Source of the DNA: Vulcanimicrobiota bacterium | Lineage (GTDB): Bacteria > Vulcanimicrobiota > Vulcanimicrobiia > Vulcanimicrobiales > Vulcanimicrobiaceae | DNA: 64,000 nucleotides | Assembly: GCA_027306785.1 (NCBI GenBank) | Contig: DAHUZB010000035.1 | Span: forward strand, 1 to 64,000 | Direction: 5' to 3' | Shown: positions 49,295 through 61,101 of the stretch, one piece after another | Position numbering within the stretch: position 1 is the stretch's first letter | How the letters are laid out: each line of letters opens with the position of its first letter | Position numbers and translations under genes: made by a program | The notes under the pieces: model-generated | What the model was told of the DNA's origin: nothing | Databases searched by the model: none | The model's input: only the letters and a program-made list of their open reading frames with translations

Positions 49295-51397
49295 ATGCTC
49301 GGCTTTACCGCTGCCGTCCTCGCGGCACAGCTTTCGATCGATCGGATCGTCGCACATCACCCGATCACCGGGAACCCGCCGTCGGCCTTCACCTGGGCGC
49401 CCGACGGCTCGCGCTACACCTACACGCTGCCCGGCGCGCATGCGGGCGATCCGCCCGTGCTCTACGTGCACGATATGCGCACGAACCGCGACCGCGCGCT
49501 CTTCGCCGCGAAAGATCAGGCACGCGGCTCGCGCTCGCGCGAGATCGCGCAACTGGTGTGGTCGCACGATTCCGAACATCTCGCGCTCGTAAACGCGGGA
49601 AACCTGGAGATCGCCGCCGCCGACGGCAGCGGCGAGCGCGTGCTCGCGAAGGACGTGGATGATCCGCAGTGGTCACCGAACGACCGCGCGATCGGCTACG
49701 TCCACGACAACGACCTCTACACGGTCGACGTGCGCAGCGGAAAGTCGCGGCGTATCACGCGCGACGGCTCGGCGACGATCATCAACGGCGATCCCGATTG
49801 GCTCTACAGCGAAGAGATGGACGTGGCGCACGCCTTCGCCTGGTCCCCCGACGGGCGCAGCATCGCCTTCCTGCGCTTCGACGAGTCGCCGATCGCGCCG
49901 TTCCCGATCCAGCACTATCTCCCGATGCACAACGTCGTGGAGCGGCAGCGCTACCCGCTCGCCGGAACCGCGAATCCGCGCGTCTCGCTGCGCGTCGCCG
50001 ACCTCGCGTCGGGACGCATTCGCACGCTCTACGACGGCGCGCCGCACGACGAGTACCTGATCTCGTTCACGTGGATGCCGAACAGCAGTGCGGTGGTCGA
50101 CGAGATCATCGATCGCGCGCAGAAGCATCTGCGCCTGACGGCCTTTCCGCGCAGCGGCGCGGCCCCGCACACGATCGTGCGCGAATCCGATCCGCGCTTC
50201 GTGGACGATCAGGCGGCGCCGACGATCCTACGCGACGGTGATTCCATGCTGTGGATCTCCGAGCGCGACGGCGTGCAGGCGCTCTACCGCGTCGACCTGC
50301 GCACCGGCGCGTACACGCGGCTCACCGGCAACTATCCGGTCGGCGCGCTTCTGCGCGTCGACCAGCGCGCGCGCGTCGCCTACGTGGACGCCTTCTATCC
50401 GACGCGGCGCGATCGCGCGCTGCTGCGCGTCTCGCTCGACGGGGGGGCGATGACCGATCTCACGCCGGGTGCCGGCTCGCATACGTCGGTGCTGCCCGAG
50501 CACGGCGATGCCTACATCGAAACCTATTCGTCGTTCTCGCATCCGCCGGTGATCGAGCGCCGATCGCTGCGCGGCGGCCCGAGCGCCGTCATCTTCCGCA
50601 CGCCGGACCTCGCGAGCTACGATCTCGGCACGACCAAGCGCCTGGAGATTCCCTCCACGTGGGGGCCGCTCGACGCGCAGCTCACCGTGCCCGCCGACTT
50701 CGATCCGCACAAGCGCTACCCGGTCGTCGTCTCGATCTACGGCGGTCCGCTGCCGGTCGAAGACGGCGTCCCGAGCAACGATCGCTGGCCGGGGCTCTTT
50801 CCCTATCTCCTCGCGCAGCACGGCTTCCTCGTCTTTACGATCGACGGCCCGGCATCGAATAACGATGCATCGCGGAACGCGCGGCTTTTCTATCTGCATA
50901 TGGGCGAGATCGCGATGCAGGGTCCGCTCGCGGGCGCCGCGTGGCTGAAAGAGCAGCCCTACGTCGACGCATCGCGTATCGGACTCACCGGCTGGAGCTA
51001 CGGCGGCTATCTCACCGCGTTCACGATGACGCACGCACCGGGGATCTTCCGCAGCGGCATCGCGGGCGGCCCGCCCGCCGACTGGCGCTTCTACGACACC
51101 GCCTATACCGAACGCTACATGGGCATGCCGCAGCGCGAGCGTGCCGCGTACGCGCGCACCGCGGTGCTGCCCGCGGCGTCGAAACTGCAAGGCGATCTGC
51201 TGCTGCTGCAAGGCACCGCCGACGATAACGTGCATTTGATGAATTCGATCTCGCTGCTGCAAGCGTTCATCGATGCCGGGAAGCACGTGGATTACTTCGT
51301 CTATCCCGACGCGCGCCACGGCGTGCGCGGGATTCCGGGCGAGCGCGATCTCTATACGCGCATGCTCGACTGGTGGGAGCGCACGCTCACGCCGTAA
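49295..51397 (+). CDS. Dipeptidyl-peptidase IV-like serine peptidase (S9B)
   Basis: 700 residues. An N-terminal beta-propeller (WAPDGSRYTYTL; DPDWLYSEEMDVAHAFAWSP with the two Glu that hold the substrate amino group) leads into an alpha/beta-hydrolase domain with GLTGWSYGGYLTA (Ser568), GTADDNVH (Asp near 643) and DARHG (His675). DPP4-type enzymes release Xaa-Pro/Ala dipeptides. The N-terminus LGFTAAVLAAQLS may be a short signal or anchor, so it probably works in the periplasm. It overlaps the oxyR end by 11 bases, tail to tail. Confidence 0.93.
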   Translation: MLGFTAAVLAAQLSIDRIVAHHPITGNPPSAFTWAPDGSRYTYTLPGAHAGDPPVLYVHDMRTNRDRALFAAKDQARGSRSREIAQLVWSHDSEHLALVNAGNLEIAAADGSGERVLAKDVDDPQWSPNDRAIGYVHDNDLYTVDVRSGKSRRITRDGSATIINGDPDWLYSEEMDVAHAFAWSPDGRSIAFLRFDESPIAPFPIQHYLPMHNVVERQRYPLAGTANPRVSLRVADLASGRIRTLYDGAPHDEYLISFTWMPNSSAVVDEIIDRAQKHLRLTAFPRSGAAPHTIVRESDPRFVDDQAAPTILRDGDSMLWISERDGVQALYRVDLRTGAYTRLTGNYPVGALLRVDQRARVAYVDAFYPTRRDRALLRVSLDGGAMTDLTPGAGSHTSVLPEHGDAYIETYSSFSHPPVIERRSLRGGPSAVIFRTPDLASYDLGTTKRLEIPSTWGPLDAQLTVPADFDPHKRYPVVVSIYGGPLPVEDGVPSNDRWPGLFPYLLAQHGFLVFTIDGPASNNDASRNARLFYLHMGEIAMQGPLAGAAWLKEQPYVDASRIGLTGWSYGGYLTAFTMTHAPGIFRSGIAGGPPADWRFYDTAYTERYMGMPQRERAAYARTAVLPAASKLQGDLLLLQGTADDNVHLMNSISLLQAFIDAGKHVDYFVYPDARHGVRGIPGERDLYTRMLDWWERTLTP

Positions 51398-52298
51398 GAC
51401 GCACACGTGAGGTCGGAACGCGCTCGCGCAGCATCTGCGCCAGTACCGCGAGCGCGTTCCGCCGCACGGCGAACGGCCGATGCACGAGCCGTACCGTGCG
51501 GCTCGCACCGCGCTCTTCGAGCGCGATCGTGCGCACGCCGAACGCGCGCGCCCCGTCGAGCGCGAGCGCCGGCACGATCGTCGTTCCGTGCCCCGCGGCG
51601 ACCAGATTGAGCAGCGTCTCGATGCGCGTCCCGCGCACGTCCGATGCGAGCACGCGCGAGCGACCGGCATCCGAGCACATCGAGATCGTTTGATCGCGCA
51701 GGCAGTGGCCGTCGACGAGCAGGATCAGCGAATGTTCGTCGACTTCGCCGAGCGAGACGCATTCGCGCGTCGCAAGCACATCGCTCGGCGCCACCGCGAG
51801 AAAGAACGGCTCCTCGAAGAGCGGGATCTCGCTTAGGCCGTCGCCGCGATGATCGGTCGCGACGATCGCCGCATCGAGCCGTCCGTCGAGCAGCTGATCG
51901 ATCAGGTGCGGCGTCACCTCTTCGCTCACCACCAGCGGTGCGTCGGGGAGCCGCTCGCGCGCGCCGGCGAGCAGCGCGGGCAGCAGATACGGCGCGAGGG
52001 TCGGGATCAACCCGACGCGCAGCGAGCCGACCAGCGGATCGGCGTGCGCGCGGGCGAGCTCCTCGATACGATCGGCCGCATCGAGCGCAAGCGCCGCCTG
52101 CGCCACGATCGCTTCGCCGACCGCCGTGGTGCGCAGCGTCCGTCCGTCGCGCTCGAAGAGCTGTACCCCGAGCTCGTCTTCGAGTTTGCGAATCTGGGCG
52201 CTCAGGGTCGGCTGCGAAACGGCGCACGCTTCAGCGGCGCGGCTGAAGCTTCGGTGACGATCGAGGGCACGCAGATAGCGGAGACTCTGGATATTCAT
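51387..52298 (-). CDS. oxyR: OxyR-type LysR regulator of peroxide stress
   Basis: 303 residues. The winged helix (MNIQSLRYLRALDRHRSFSR, QPTLSAQIRKLEDELGVQLF) is followed by the regulatory domain with GHCLRDQTISMC, where the two Cys fall at 199 and 208, the same numbers as in E. coli OxyR. Peroxide forms a disulfide between them. The gene is divergent from katG, and an ATAG-N7-CTAT half-site overlaps its own start codon, so it probably controls itself and katG. Confidence 0.95.
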   Translation of the reverse strand: MNIQSLRYLRALDRHRSFSRAAEACAVSQPTLSAQIRKLEDELGVQLFERDGRTLRTTAVGEAIVAQAALALDAADRIEELARAHADPLVGSLRVGLIPTLAPYLLPALLAGARERLPDAPLVVSEEVTPHLIDQLLDGRLDAAIVATDHRGDGLSEIPLFEEPFFLAVAPSDVLATRECVSLGEVDEHSLILLVDGHCLRDQTISMCSDAGRSRVLASDVRGTRIETLLNLVAAGHGTTIVPALALDGARAFGVRTIALEERGASRTVRLVHRPFAVRRNALAVLAQMLRERVPTSRVRLTA

Positions 52299-52311
52299 AG
52301 CTTATGCCTAT
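52297..52311. promoter_or_regulatory. OxyR half-site between oxyR and katG
   Basis: ATAGCTTATGCCTAT fits the OxyR half-site ATAGnTnnnAnCTAT except at the inner A. It begins at the first two bases of the oxyR coding sequence and lies about 25 bases upstream of the katG -35. A second half-site, expected one helical turn away, is not clear. Confidence 0.65.
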
Positions 52312-52333
52312 ACTATTTATTACTTCCATTGGC

Positions 52334-54590
<2,257 letters not shown>

Positions 54591-54607
54591 GTCGTCCGGG
54601 AAACACA

Positions 54608-54640
54608 AAGAGGGCGCGAGCTTCATGCTCGCGCCCTCTT
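54608..54640. terminator. Strong bidirectional rho-independent terminator
   Basis: A perfect 14-bp stem (54608-54621 with 54627-54640) around the loop TTCAT is followed by GTCTTTT on the plus strand; the minus-strand side reads CTTTGTGTTT. It lies between the convergent katG and glnA and can end both transcripts. Confidence 0.9.
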
Positions 54641-54659
54641 GTCTTTTGCGTAGCGGTAT

Positions 54660-56078
54660 TTAGAACAGGTTCCAGAGGAACTGGTTGTAGACTTCGTGAT
54701 GGAACTGCACCTCGGGAGCCTTCACGAACGTGCCGAGCGAGCGCGGGCAGCGATCGGCGCTCGCCTGTTTGAGATCGGCGTAGCGCGTCATCACGTCCTC
54801 GCCGAGCATCGCTTTCGCCCACGCCGAGCCGCGGAAATCCGCGAGCGCATCGTAGATGTTGTCGGGCAGGTAGCGATCGGCGGTGCGCAGATCGGCGCGG
54901 TCGCTGATCGCACCGTCGATCCCGGTCTTAAAGACCGCGAGCATCACCAGGTACGGATTCGCGTCGGGTCCGACCGAACGAACTTCGACGCGCGCGCTGC
55001 GCTCGTTGCCGATCGGGATGCGCACCATCGAGCCGCGATCCACCGCCGAGGCCTTGATCTGGTTGGGCGCTTCGAAATGCGGATCGAGACGGCGATAGGC
55101 ATTGACCGAGGCGTTGAGCAACAGACACACGTCGCGGCCCGCGGTGAGAATGCGATCGATGAACTGCCATGCGGGAGCGCTCATCTTCTCGTCGCCGTTC
55201 GCGTCCCAGAAGAGATTCTTGCCGTCTTTGCTGATCGAGACGTTGGTGTGCATGCCGCTGCCGTTCACGCCGACCACCGGCTTAGGCAAAAAGCTCGCGG
55301 TCATTCCCATGCGCGTCGCGACCTGACGGCAGATGAGCTTGTAGAGCTGAATCTGATCGGCCGCGGTCACCACGTCACCGTAGGTGTAATTGATCTCGAA
55401 CTGCGACGGCGCGACCTCGGGATGATCTTTTTCGTTCTCGAAGCCCATCGCGCGCTGTACTTCGGCGACGGTGTCGATGAACGAACGCAGCGGATCGCCC
55501 GGCAGCGAATGGTAGTAGCCGCCCGTGTTCACGTACTCGAAGCGGCCCGTTTCGTGATAGCGCTGCTCCGCGTCGATGCCGTCGAAGAGGAAGCCCTCGA
55601 TCTCGTTGGCGGCGTTGAGCGTGTAGCCGTGCTCGGCGAACTGCTCGTTCGAGAACTGCTTGAGCACGCCGCGGATGTCGGCCGAGAAGGGCGAGCCGTC
55701 GCGGTTGAGCACGTCGGCGAAGACCAGCACCTTGCCCGCGCCGAAGACGTCGGCGGGCGCCCAGTAGAAGGCGCTCCAATCGAGCGAGAGGCGCAGATCG
55801 CTCTCGCGCTGCGCGGTGAAGCCGCGGATCGACGATCCGTCGAAGGTGAGGTTATCGAACGACTTCAGCAAGAACTTCTTGTCGTAGTCGAGCATGTGAA
55901 GGCGCCCTTCGAGATCGCTGAAGAGCACGGTGACCGCCTTGATGCGGTGCTCCGAAGCCAGGTAGTTCAGGCGCTCTTCCCGGATCTGCTCGGCGGGCAC
56001 GCGCTCCTTGCGCTGTAGCTTCGCCCGCAGATTCAGCTCTTCGAGTTCGGCGTACGGCAGCTCGAGAAACTCACGCAT
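54660..56078 (-). CDS. glnA: Glutamine synthetase, type I
   Basis: 472 residues. FDGSSIRGF, DHPEVAPSQFEINYTYGDVV, KPVVGVNGSGMHTNVSISKD (ammonium/glutamate site and ATP loop) and NERSARVEVRSVGPDANPY are the type I signatures. It makes glutamine from glutamate and ammonium with ATP, the main nitrogen-assimilation step. The adenylylation loop (NLYDLPPEE) of the beta subtype is not obvious. The C-terminus shares the terminator with katG. Confidence 0.93.
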   Translation of the reverse strand: MREFLELPYAELEELNLRAKLQRKERVPAEQIREERLNYLASEHRIKAVTVLFSDLEGRLHMLDYDKKFLLKSFDNLTFDGSSIRGFTAQRESDLRLSLDWSAFYWAPADVFGAGKVLVFADVLNRDGSPFSADIRGVLKQFSNEQFAEHGYTLNAANEIEGFLFDGIDAEQRYHETGRFEYVNTGGYYHSLPGDPLRSFIDTVAEVQRAMGFENEKDHPEVAPSQFEINYTYGDVVTAADQIQLYKLICRQVATRMGMTASFLPKPVVGVNGSGMHTNVSISKDGKNLFWDANGDEKMSAPAWQFIDRILTAGRDVCLLLNASVNAYRRLDPHFEAPNQIKASAVDRGSMVRIPIGNERSARVEVRSVGPDANPYLVMLAVFKTGIDGAISDRADLRTADRYLPDNIYDALADFRGSAWAKAMLGEDVMTRYADLKQASADRCPRSLGTFVKAPEVQFHHEVYNQFLWNLF

Positions 56079-56483
56079 CTCCGGATAGTCCTTTCCAAAA
56101 CGACGGTCGGCGAGGGGTTGGCTTACCGCTTACACAACCGCGCGGGGCCGCCTTTGTGCATTTGGTAAATCGCCTTCATCAGTTGTTCGCGAGCGGGTGC
56201 TAGCATCGTCGCAAGACCGGAGACGAATCCCATGGTCACGATGATCGCCCATCCGCTCCGCGGTACCTGGCACTGTCGGCAGCCGCGGGCGCCGCATTAT
56301 CACCGTTTGGCGGGACGCAGGCAGTCGGTGCTCCCGCTCCACGTGTTGCTCCACGCCACCCTGGCCGCGCTCTACGCGCGCCATCGGCTGCTCGAGGCGC
56401 GGCACAGTTCCTGGTCGCGCCGTTAACGCTTCCTTCGCAAAGCCATAATTGACCCCGGTGCGGCCCGCCTCGATGATGCGAGC
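56079..56483. other. glnA/GGDEF-EAL intergenic region, possible small gene at 56232-56426
   Basis: 405 bases between divergent genes. A 64-codon plus-strand frame (ATG 56232, stop 56424-56426) has GGAG about ten bases upstream and reads VTMIAHPLRGTWHCRQP and later LLHATLAALYARHR, rich in His and Arg without family resemblance. I leave it unassigned. Promoters for glnA (minus) and the GGDEF-EAL gene (plus) must lie here but cannot be placed with confidence. Confidence 0.35.
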
Positions 56484-58376
56484 ATGAGCCGCCTTGGATT
56501 CGTACGCACCGCCCTCGCGATCGGCATCGCGATCGTGCTGGTCGTCGAGGCGGCATTGACCGTGACCCTGACCTCGCTCGGCTCGACGTTGAGCGCGCAA
56601 CTGCGCGAGCGAGCGGCGATCGCGACGCGCTACGGCGAGCTCGAGAGCACACTCTATCGCGAGCGCGTTGCGGAGCGCTCGTACGTGATCGCACCGGCAC
56701 CCCATTTCGCCACCGCCATGAACGCCGCCGCACGCGACTTCACGCTACGAAGCGCGGCGTTGCGCGTGCGCGTCTCGCCCGCGCACGCGGCCGAACTGGA
56801 TACGGTCGACGCGGCGCACGCTCGTTACGCGCGGGAGAGCACCGCGCTGCTTGCGGAGATCGAGCGCGGGGAGCGCGGTACCGCACTGCGGGCACGAGAG
56901 GCGCGCGTCGCACGCGCCTACGAACGCGCGTCCGCCGACCTGCTCGCCGCACGCGCATCGTTTGCCGCGCGCACGCGCTCACTCGACGCCGCCCAACTCG
57001 CGCGAGCCGCGCGCATGCGGAGCGCGGCGATCGCCGGTGCAATCGTCGGCGCGCTGCTCGCGACGCTCCTGCTCGCCCTTCTCGAACACTACAAGCGCCG
57101 CGGCGACGAAGCGATCGCGCTGCGCATCGCATCGCTCGAACTCTCGCTGCGCACCGATCCGCTCACCGGCCTCGGAAACGCGCGCGCGTTCGCCGACGCG
57201 CTCGCCCGCCCCGCTCCGACGACGCTGCTGCTCGTCGATATCGATGATTTCAAAGCGGCGAATGATGCGCGCGGCGGTGCGGCCGGGGATGCGCTGCTAC
57301 GCGAACTCGCCGCTACGCTGCAGCACAGGTGCACGGGCGCATCGCTGTTCCGGCTGCACGCCGACCGCTTTGCCGTGCTGCGCACCGGCGACGATGCCCG
57401 CGCGTCGTCGCCGTACGATCCGACGATCGTTACGACGTGCGCGCAGGCGCTCGGCGGTCTCGGGGTGAGCGCCGGGTACGCCGAACGGCGTACGAGCGAC
57501 GAGGAGGACGATCTCGCGGAACGCGCCGAGGCCGCGCTGCTCGCCGCCAAGCACGAGGGCGGCCGCCGCCTCGTGCGCTACGACGAGGTTCGCGAGCGCG
57601 CGAGCGTCTACTCGAAATCGCACGCGCGAGCGGTGCGTCGCCTCCTCGACGAGCGTGCCGTGACCATGCATTTCCAGCCGATCGTCGAGACGGCGACCGG
57701 CCGCATCATCGCCTACGAAGCGCTCGCGCGCCCGCCCGCGCGCTTCGGTCTGCGCAACACCCAGGAATTTTTCGACATCGCCGAGCGGCTCCACCGCTCC
57801 TTCGAAGCCGATCGCCTGTGCATCAGCACCGCGCTGCGCGAGGCCGCCCGCCGGAAACCGAACGCGCCGCTCTTCCTGAACGCCGCTCCCGCCTCGCTCG
57901 AGGCGGAACGCTTCGACGTCGAACGCTGCGTCGGCGACATTCGCGCCGTCGGTCTCGATCCGCGTGAGATCGTGATCGAGCTGACCGAACGTAAGATCGT
58001 GAACTCCTCGCTGCTCGCGAGCCGAATCGCGCAGATCCGCGAGTGGGGCATGCGCGTGGCGCTCGACGACACCGGCGCGGGGCATGCGGGTCTCGACGTG
58101 CTAAGCGCCATGAGCTTCGATTTCGTGAAGATCGATCGCTCGCTGATCGTGCGCGCGATGGGCGACGAGCGCGCACGCAACGTCCTGCTCGGATTGATCT
58201 CGATCGCGCGCAACGCGGGCAGCGTCGTGATCGCGGAAGGCATCGAAACACCGGACATGCACGCGTTCGCGCGATCGCTGCGCGCCTCGCTGCACGACGG
58301 AAGCGTTTCGGCCTGTCAAGGATTCGCGCTCGCCCACCCGCAGCCGGGCTTCGCGACACACGTTACGTTACCATAG
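56484..58376 (+). CDS. Membrane-bound GGDEF/EAL protein with degenerate GGDEF
   Basis: 630 residues. One helix (9-30), a helical periplasmic sensor (35-175), a second helix (180-200), then GGDEF (222-365) and EAL (380-625). RTDPLTGLGNARAFADAL and LLVDIDDFKAANDARG are present, but the catalytic GG(D/E)EF reads LHADRF (291-296), so diguanylate cyclase activity is unlikely. The EAL domain keeps EAL (YEALARP, 412-414), FLNAAPASLE, VIELTER, LDDTGAGHA, DFVKIDRSLI and VIAEGIET, so it is probably an active c-di-GMP phosphodiesterase. Confidence 0.92.
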   Translation: MSRLGFVRTALAIGIAIVLVVEAALTVTLTSLGSTLSAQLRERAAIATRYGELESTLYRERVAERSYVIAPAPHFATAMNAAARDFTLRSAALRVRVSPAHAAELDTVDAAHARYARESTALLAEIERGERGTALRAREARVARAYERASADLLAARASFAARTRSLDAAQLARAARMRSAAIAGAIVGALLATLLLALLEHYKRRGDEAIALRIASLELSLRTDPLTGLGNARAFADALARPAPTTLLLVDIDDFKAANDARGGAAGDALLRELAATLQHRCTGASLFRLHADRFAVLRTGDDARASSPYDPTIVTTCAQALGGLGVSAGYAERRTSDEEDDLAERAEAALLAAKHEGGRRLVRYDEVRERASVYSKSHARAVRRLLDERAVTMHFQPIVETATGRIIAYEALARPPARFGLRNTQEFFDIAERLHRSFEADRLCISTALREAARRKPNAPLFLNAAPASLEAERFDVERCVGDIRAVGLDPREIVIELTERKIVNSSLLASRIAQIREWGMRVALDDTGAGHAGLDVLSAMSFDFVKIDRSLIVRAMGDERARNVLLGLISIARNAGSVVIAEGIETPDMHAFARSLRASLHDGSVSACQGFALAHPQPGFATHVTLP

Positions 58377-58387
58377 AGCGTCGCCGG

Positions 58388-59821
58388 TTACGCGGGGCGT
58401 TCAGCCTCGCGGACGATGCGCGTCGCCATACGCGCGAAGACCCACTCGTGAAAGATCGCGACGGCGTACCAGTAGAGAAATCCGAAAAGTCCCTGCGGCT
58501 CGAAGAAGGCGCCTTGGCGCAGCACGCTGCCCGCGCCCCGCGGTTCGACCTCGAACTGCAGCCACGCGCGGCCGGGCAATTTCATCTCGGCGCGCAGGCG
58601 CAACAAGCGGCCCGGCTCGTAGGCTTCGACGCGCCAAAAATCGACCGCGTCGCCGATGCGCAGATCGGTCGGCGAGCGGCGCCCGCGCCGCAGGCCCACG
58701 CCGCCGACCCAGCGATCCATCCAGCCGCGCACGCGCCACAGCCAGTTGGCGGCAAGCCAGCCGCGCGCCCCGCCGAGCGAACCGAAGACGTTCGCGACAC
58801 GCTCGGGCGTCGCCGAGCAGTCGCGGACGCGCATGTCGATCAGCATGCCCTCCTGTACGCCGGTGAAATCGCGCGGCAGCGTGCGCAGATCGAATGCATC
58901 GAACCACGTGCTCTGCACGTCGACCATGCGATAGCGATCGAGCGCGCGATGCACGGCTTCGTCGAAACCCATCGGCGCGATCTGCGGAAAATCGCGTGTC
59001 GCGGCCCGATCGCGCACGATGACTTCGTTACGCAGTCCGGCGATCAGCGGCTGCGCGAGCCGCGCGGGAACGGGCGTAACCAGATGCACCCAGTACGACG
59101 AGAGGCGAGCCGTGAAGAACGGCACGACCACGATCGCGCGGCGCAGCCCGCGCGCGCGGGCGAAACGCAGCATCATCTCGCGATAGGGCAGAATATCCGC
59201 GCCGCCGATCTCGTAGACGCGGCTGTCGACGCCCGCGAGGTCGAGCGCGGCGATGAGATAGGCGAGTACGTCGCGGATCGCGATCGGCTGGCAGCGCGTC
59301 ATCACCCAGCGCGGCGCGATCATCACCGGCAATCGCTCGGTGAGATAGCGCATCATCTCGAAGCTGATCGAGCCGCTACCGATGATGATCGCGGCGCGAA
59401 ACTCGATCACCGCAACGCCGCCCGCTCGCAGCATCGCGCCCACTTCGTGCCGGCTGCGCAGATGCGTGGAGAGCTCGTCGCGATCGTCGCCCAAGCCGCC
59501 GAGATAGATGATGCGCCGCACACCCGCGCGCGCGGCCGCCTCGCCGAAGGCGCGGGCCGCAACACGATCGGCATCGGCGAAGCCGCGCGTCGAGCCCATC
59601 GTGTGAATCAGATAGTACGCCGCTTCGCATCCGCGCAGGGCGTCTTCGAGCGCGGCCGCATCGGCGATATCGCCTTCGACGATCTCCACGCCCGCATCGA
59701 AACGCCCGCGCAATCGCCCGGCGGCACGCGCGTACGCGCGCACCTCGTGACCGGCTTCGCGCAATCGCGGGACGAGACGTCCGCCGATATAGCCGGTGGC
59801 ACCGGTCACGAGAACGCGCAC
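58388..59821 (-). CDS. SDR-fold NAD(P)-binding protein with DUF2867 domain
   Basis: About 477 residues from GTG at 59821 (VRVLVTGATGYIGGRLVPRL), which lies one base after the DUF427 stop. The Rossmann half has TGATGYIGG, IVEGDIADAAALEDAL, AYYLIHTMG and RRIIYLGGLGDD. The second half (about 300-477) is a DUF2867/polyketide-cyclase-like domain (DFWRVEAYEPGRLLRLRAEM) and ends with a hydrophobic stretch (FGFLYWYAVAIFHEWVF) that may touch membrane. Such proteins occur widely but have no settled reaction. Confidence 0.87.
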   Translation of the reverse strand: MRVLVTGATGYIGGRLVPRLREAGHEVRAYARAAGRLRGRFDAGVEIVEGDIADAAALEDALRGCEAAYYLIHTMGSTRGFADADRVAARAFGEAAARAGVRRIIYLGGLGDDRDELSTHLRSRHEVGAMLRAGGVAVIEFRAAIIIGSGSISFEMMRYLTERLPVMIAPRWVMTRCQPIAIRDVLAYLIAALDLAGVDSRVYEIGGADILPYREMMLRFARARGLRRAIVVVPFFTARLSSYWVHLVTPVPARLAQPLIAGLRNEVIVRDRAATRDFPQIAPMGFDEAVHRALDRYRMVDVQSTWFDAFDLRTLPRDFTGVQEGMLIDMRVRDCSATPERVANVFGSLGGARGWLAANWLWRVRGWMDRWVGGVGLRRGRRSPTDLRIGDAVDFWRVEAYEPGRLLRLRAEMKLPGRAWLQFEVEPRGAGSVLRQGAFFEPQGLFGFLYWYAVAIFHEWVFARMATRIVREAERPA

Positions 59822-59822
59822 G

Positions 59823-60311
59823 CTACCAGCCGCCGGTTCCCGGCGCACCTTTCATCGGCCCGACGATCTCATGCGTGATCCAACCGCCGTAAAAATCACC
59901 CTCTTGCGGCCGCACGCGCTCGTCGTCGACGAAGCATGCGTCCATCCGACCCGGATAGAACGCGAGTGCGCCCGCCAGCGCCTCGTAGGGATGCATGGGT
60001 TCTTCGTACGTCCACGCGGCGCGCTTGGCGACGCGATCGCCGACGACCACGTCGTAATACGCTGCGATGCCCTTCCATTCGCAGAAGGATCCGCCGACCG
60101 CCGATCGCAACGCCTCCGCGCGTACGTCGGCGCGCGGAACGTAATAGACGGGCGGATGACTCGTTTCGAGCACGCGCCACGCACGATTCGTTCGCGCGAT
60201 CTCCGCTCCGGCGAAGACGATGCGAATCACGCGAGCACTGCGTTCGAGGCGCGGCGGACGAGGATAGTCCCACACCCATTCCTCACCGGGTGCGAGCTGC
60301 GGGCGTTCCAT
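59823..60311 (-). CDS. DUF427-domain protein
   Basis: 162 residues. RIVFAGAEIARTNRAWRVLE, TSHPPVYYVPRADV, SFCEWKGIAAYYDV and YEEPMHPYEALAGALAFYPG match DUF427 (NTP_transf_9-like), a small cytoplasmic family of unknown activity in which the Trp-Lys-Gly stretch is the most conserved. It precedes the SDR/DUF2867 gene by one base, so they are cotranslated. Divergent from the SDR gene at 60355. Confidence 0.9.
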   Translation of the reverse strand: MERPQLAPGEEWVWDYPRPPRLERSARVIRIVFAGAEIARTNRAWRVLETSHPPVYYVPRADVRAEALRSAVGGSFCEWKGIAAYYDVVVGDRVAKRAAWTYEEPMHPYEALAGALAFYPGRMDACFVDDERVRPQEGDFYGGWITHEIVGPMKGAPGTGGW

Positions 60312-60354
60312 ACCGGTTGCAACACCCGCGGGGCCCGCCGGGTTCTAGCGAGCG

Positions 60355-61101
60355 ATGAGCGTGTTACTGGTAACCGGAGCGACCGGCGGAATCGGATCGG
60401 AGATCGTGCGGCGTGCGCGCGCGCAAGGCCGGGTGGTCGCCGCGGTGGCGCGGGGCGCGGAGCGCCTGGATGACCTCGCGAGCGAGACGGGAGCGCACGC
60501 GCACGCGTGTGACGTGCTCGACGAAGCGGCCCTCAAAGCGACGGTGGAACGTATCTCGAGCGAGCACGGCCCGATCGACGGCTTGGCGCACGCGGTCGGC
60601 ACGATCGTGTTGCGGCCGCTGCACGCGGTCGCGCTCGACGATTGGCGCAACGCCTTCGAGATCAACGCGACGAGCGCGTTTCTCACGACGAAGGCGGTCG
60701 TGCCGACGATGATGCGCGAAAAACGCGGTAGCATCGTGCTCTTCTCGAGCGTCGCGGTGCAGACGGGACTCCAAAATCACGAAACGGTTGCCGCGTCGAA
60801 GGGCGCGGTAGAGGCGCTCGTTCGCAGCGCCGCGATCTCGTATGCGCGCTACGGCGTGCGCGTGAACGCGATCGCGCCCGCGCTCACGAAAACGGCGCTC
60901 TCGCAGTCGTTCTGGAACAATGAGGCCATGCTGAATGCTTCGATCGCGCTGCATCCGCTCGGGCGGATCGGCGAGCCGGGTGATATCGCCGCGGCCGCGC
61001 TCTTTGCGCTCTCCGACGACGCATCGTGGATGACGGGGCAGATCATCGGCCTCGACGGCGGACTTTCGGCGGGCGTGCAACCGCCGCGCACCAAACTCTA
61101 G
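60355..61101 (+). CDS. SDR-family protein without catalytic tyrosine
   Basis: 248 residues. The classical SDR start LLVTGATGGIGSEIVRRARA, INATSAFLTTKAVVPTMM and SIVLFSSVAV (Ser) are intact. The YxxxK motif, however, reads VAASK (145-149), so Val replaces the catalytic Tyr while Lys149 is kept. C-terminal GRIGEPGDIAAAALFALSDD and WMTGQIIGLDGGL are normal. The protein may be a non-standard reductase, or use another residue. Its TAG is shared with the convergent small gene in CTAG at 61098-61101. Confidence 0.88.
   Translation: MSVLLVTGATGGIGSEIVRRARAQGRVVAAVARGAERLDDLASETGAHAHACDVLDEAALKATVERISSEHGPIDGLAHAVGTIVLRPLHAVALDDWRNAFEINATSAFLTTKAVVPTMMREKRGSIVLFSSVAVQTGLQNHETVAASKGAVEALVRSAAISYARYGVRVNAIAPALTKTALSQSFWNNEAMLNASIALHPLGRIGEPGDIAAAALFALSDDASWMTGQIIGLDGGLSAGVQPPRTKL

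Noticed and set aside
56232-56426. 64-residue plus-strand gene upstream of the GGDEF/EAL gene
   Set aside because: Composition is Arg/His-rich without motif, and the ribosome-binding site is weak. I keep it only as a note in the intergenic entry.
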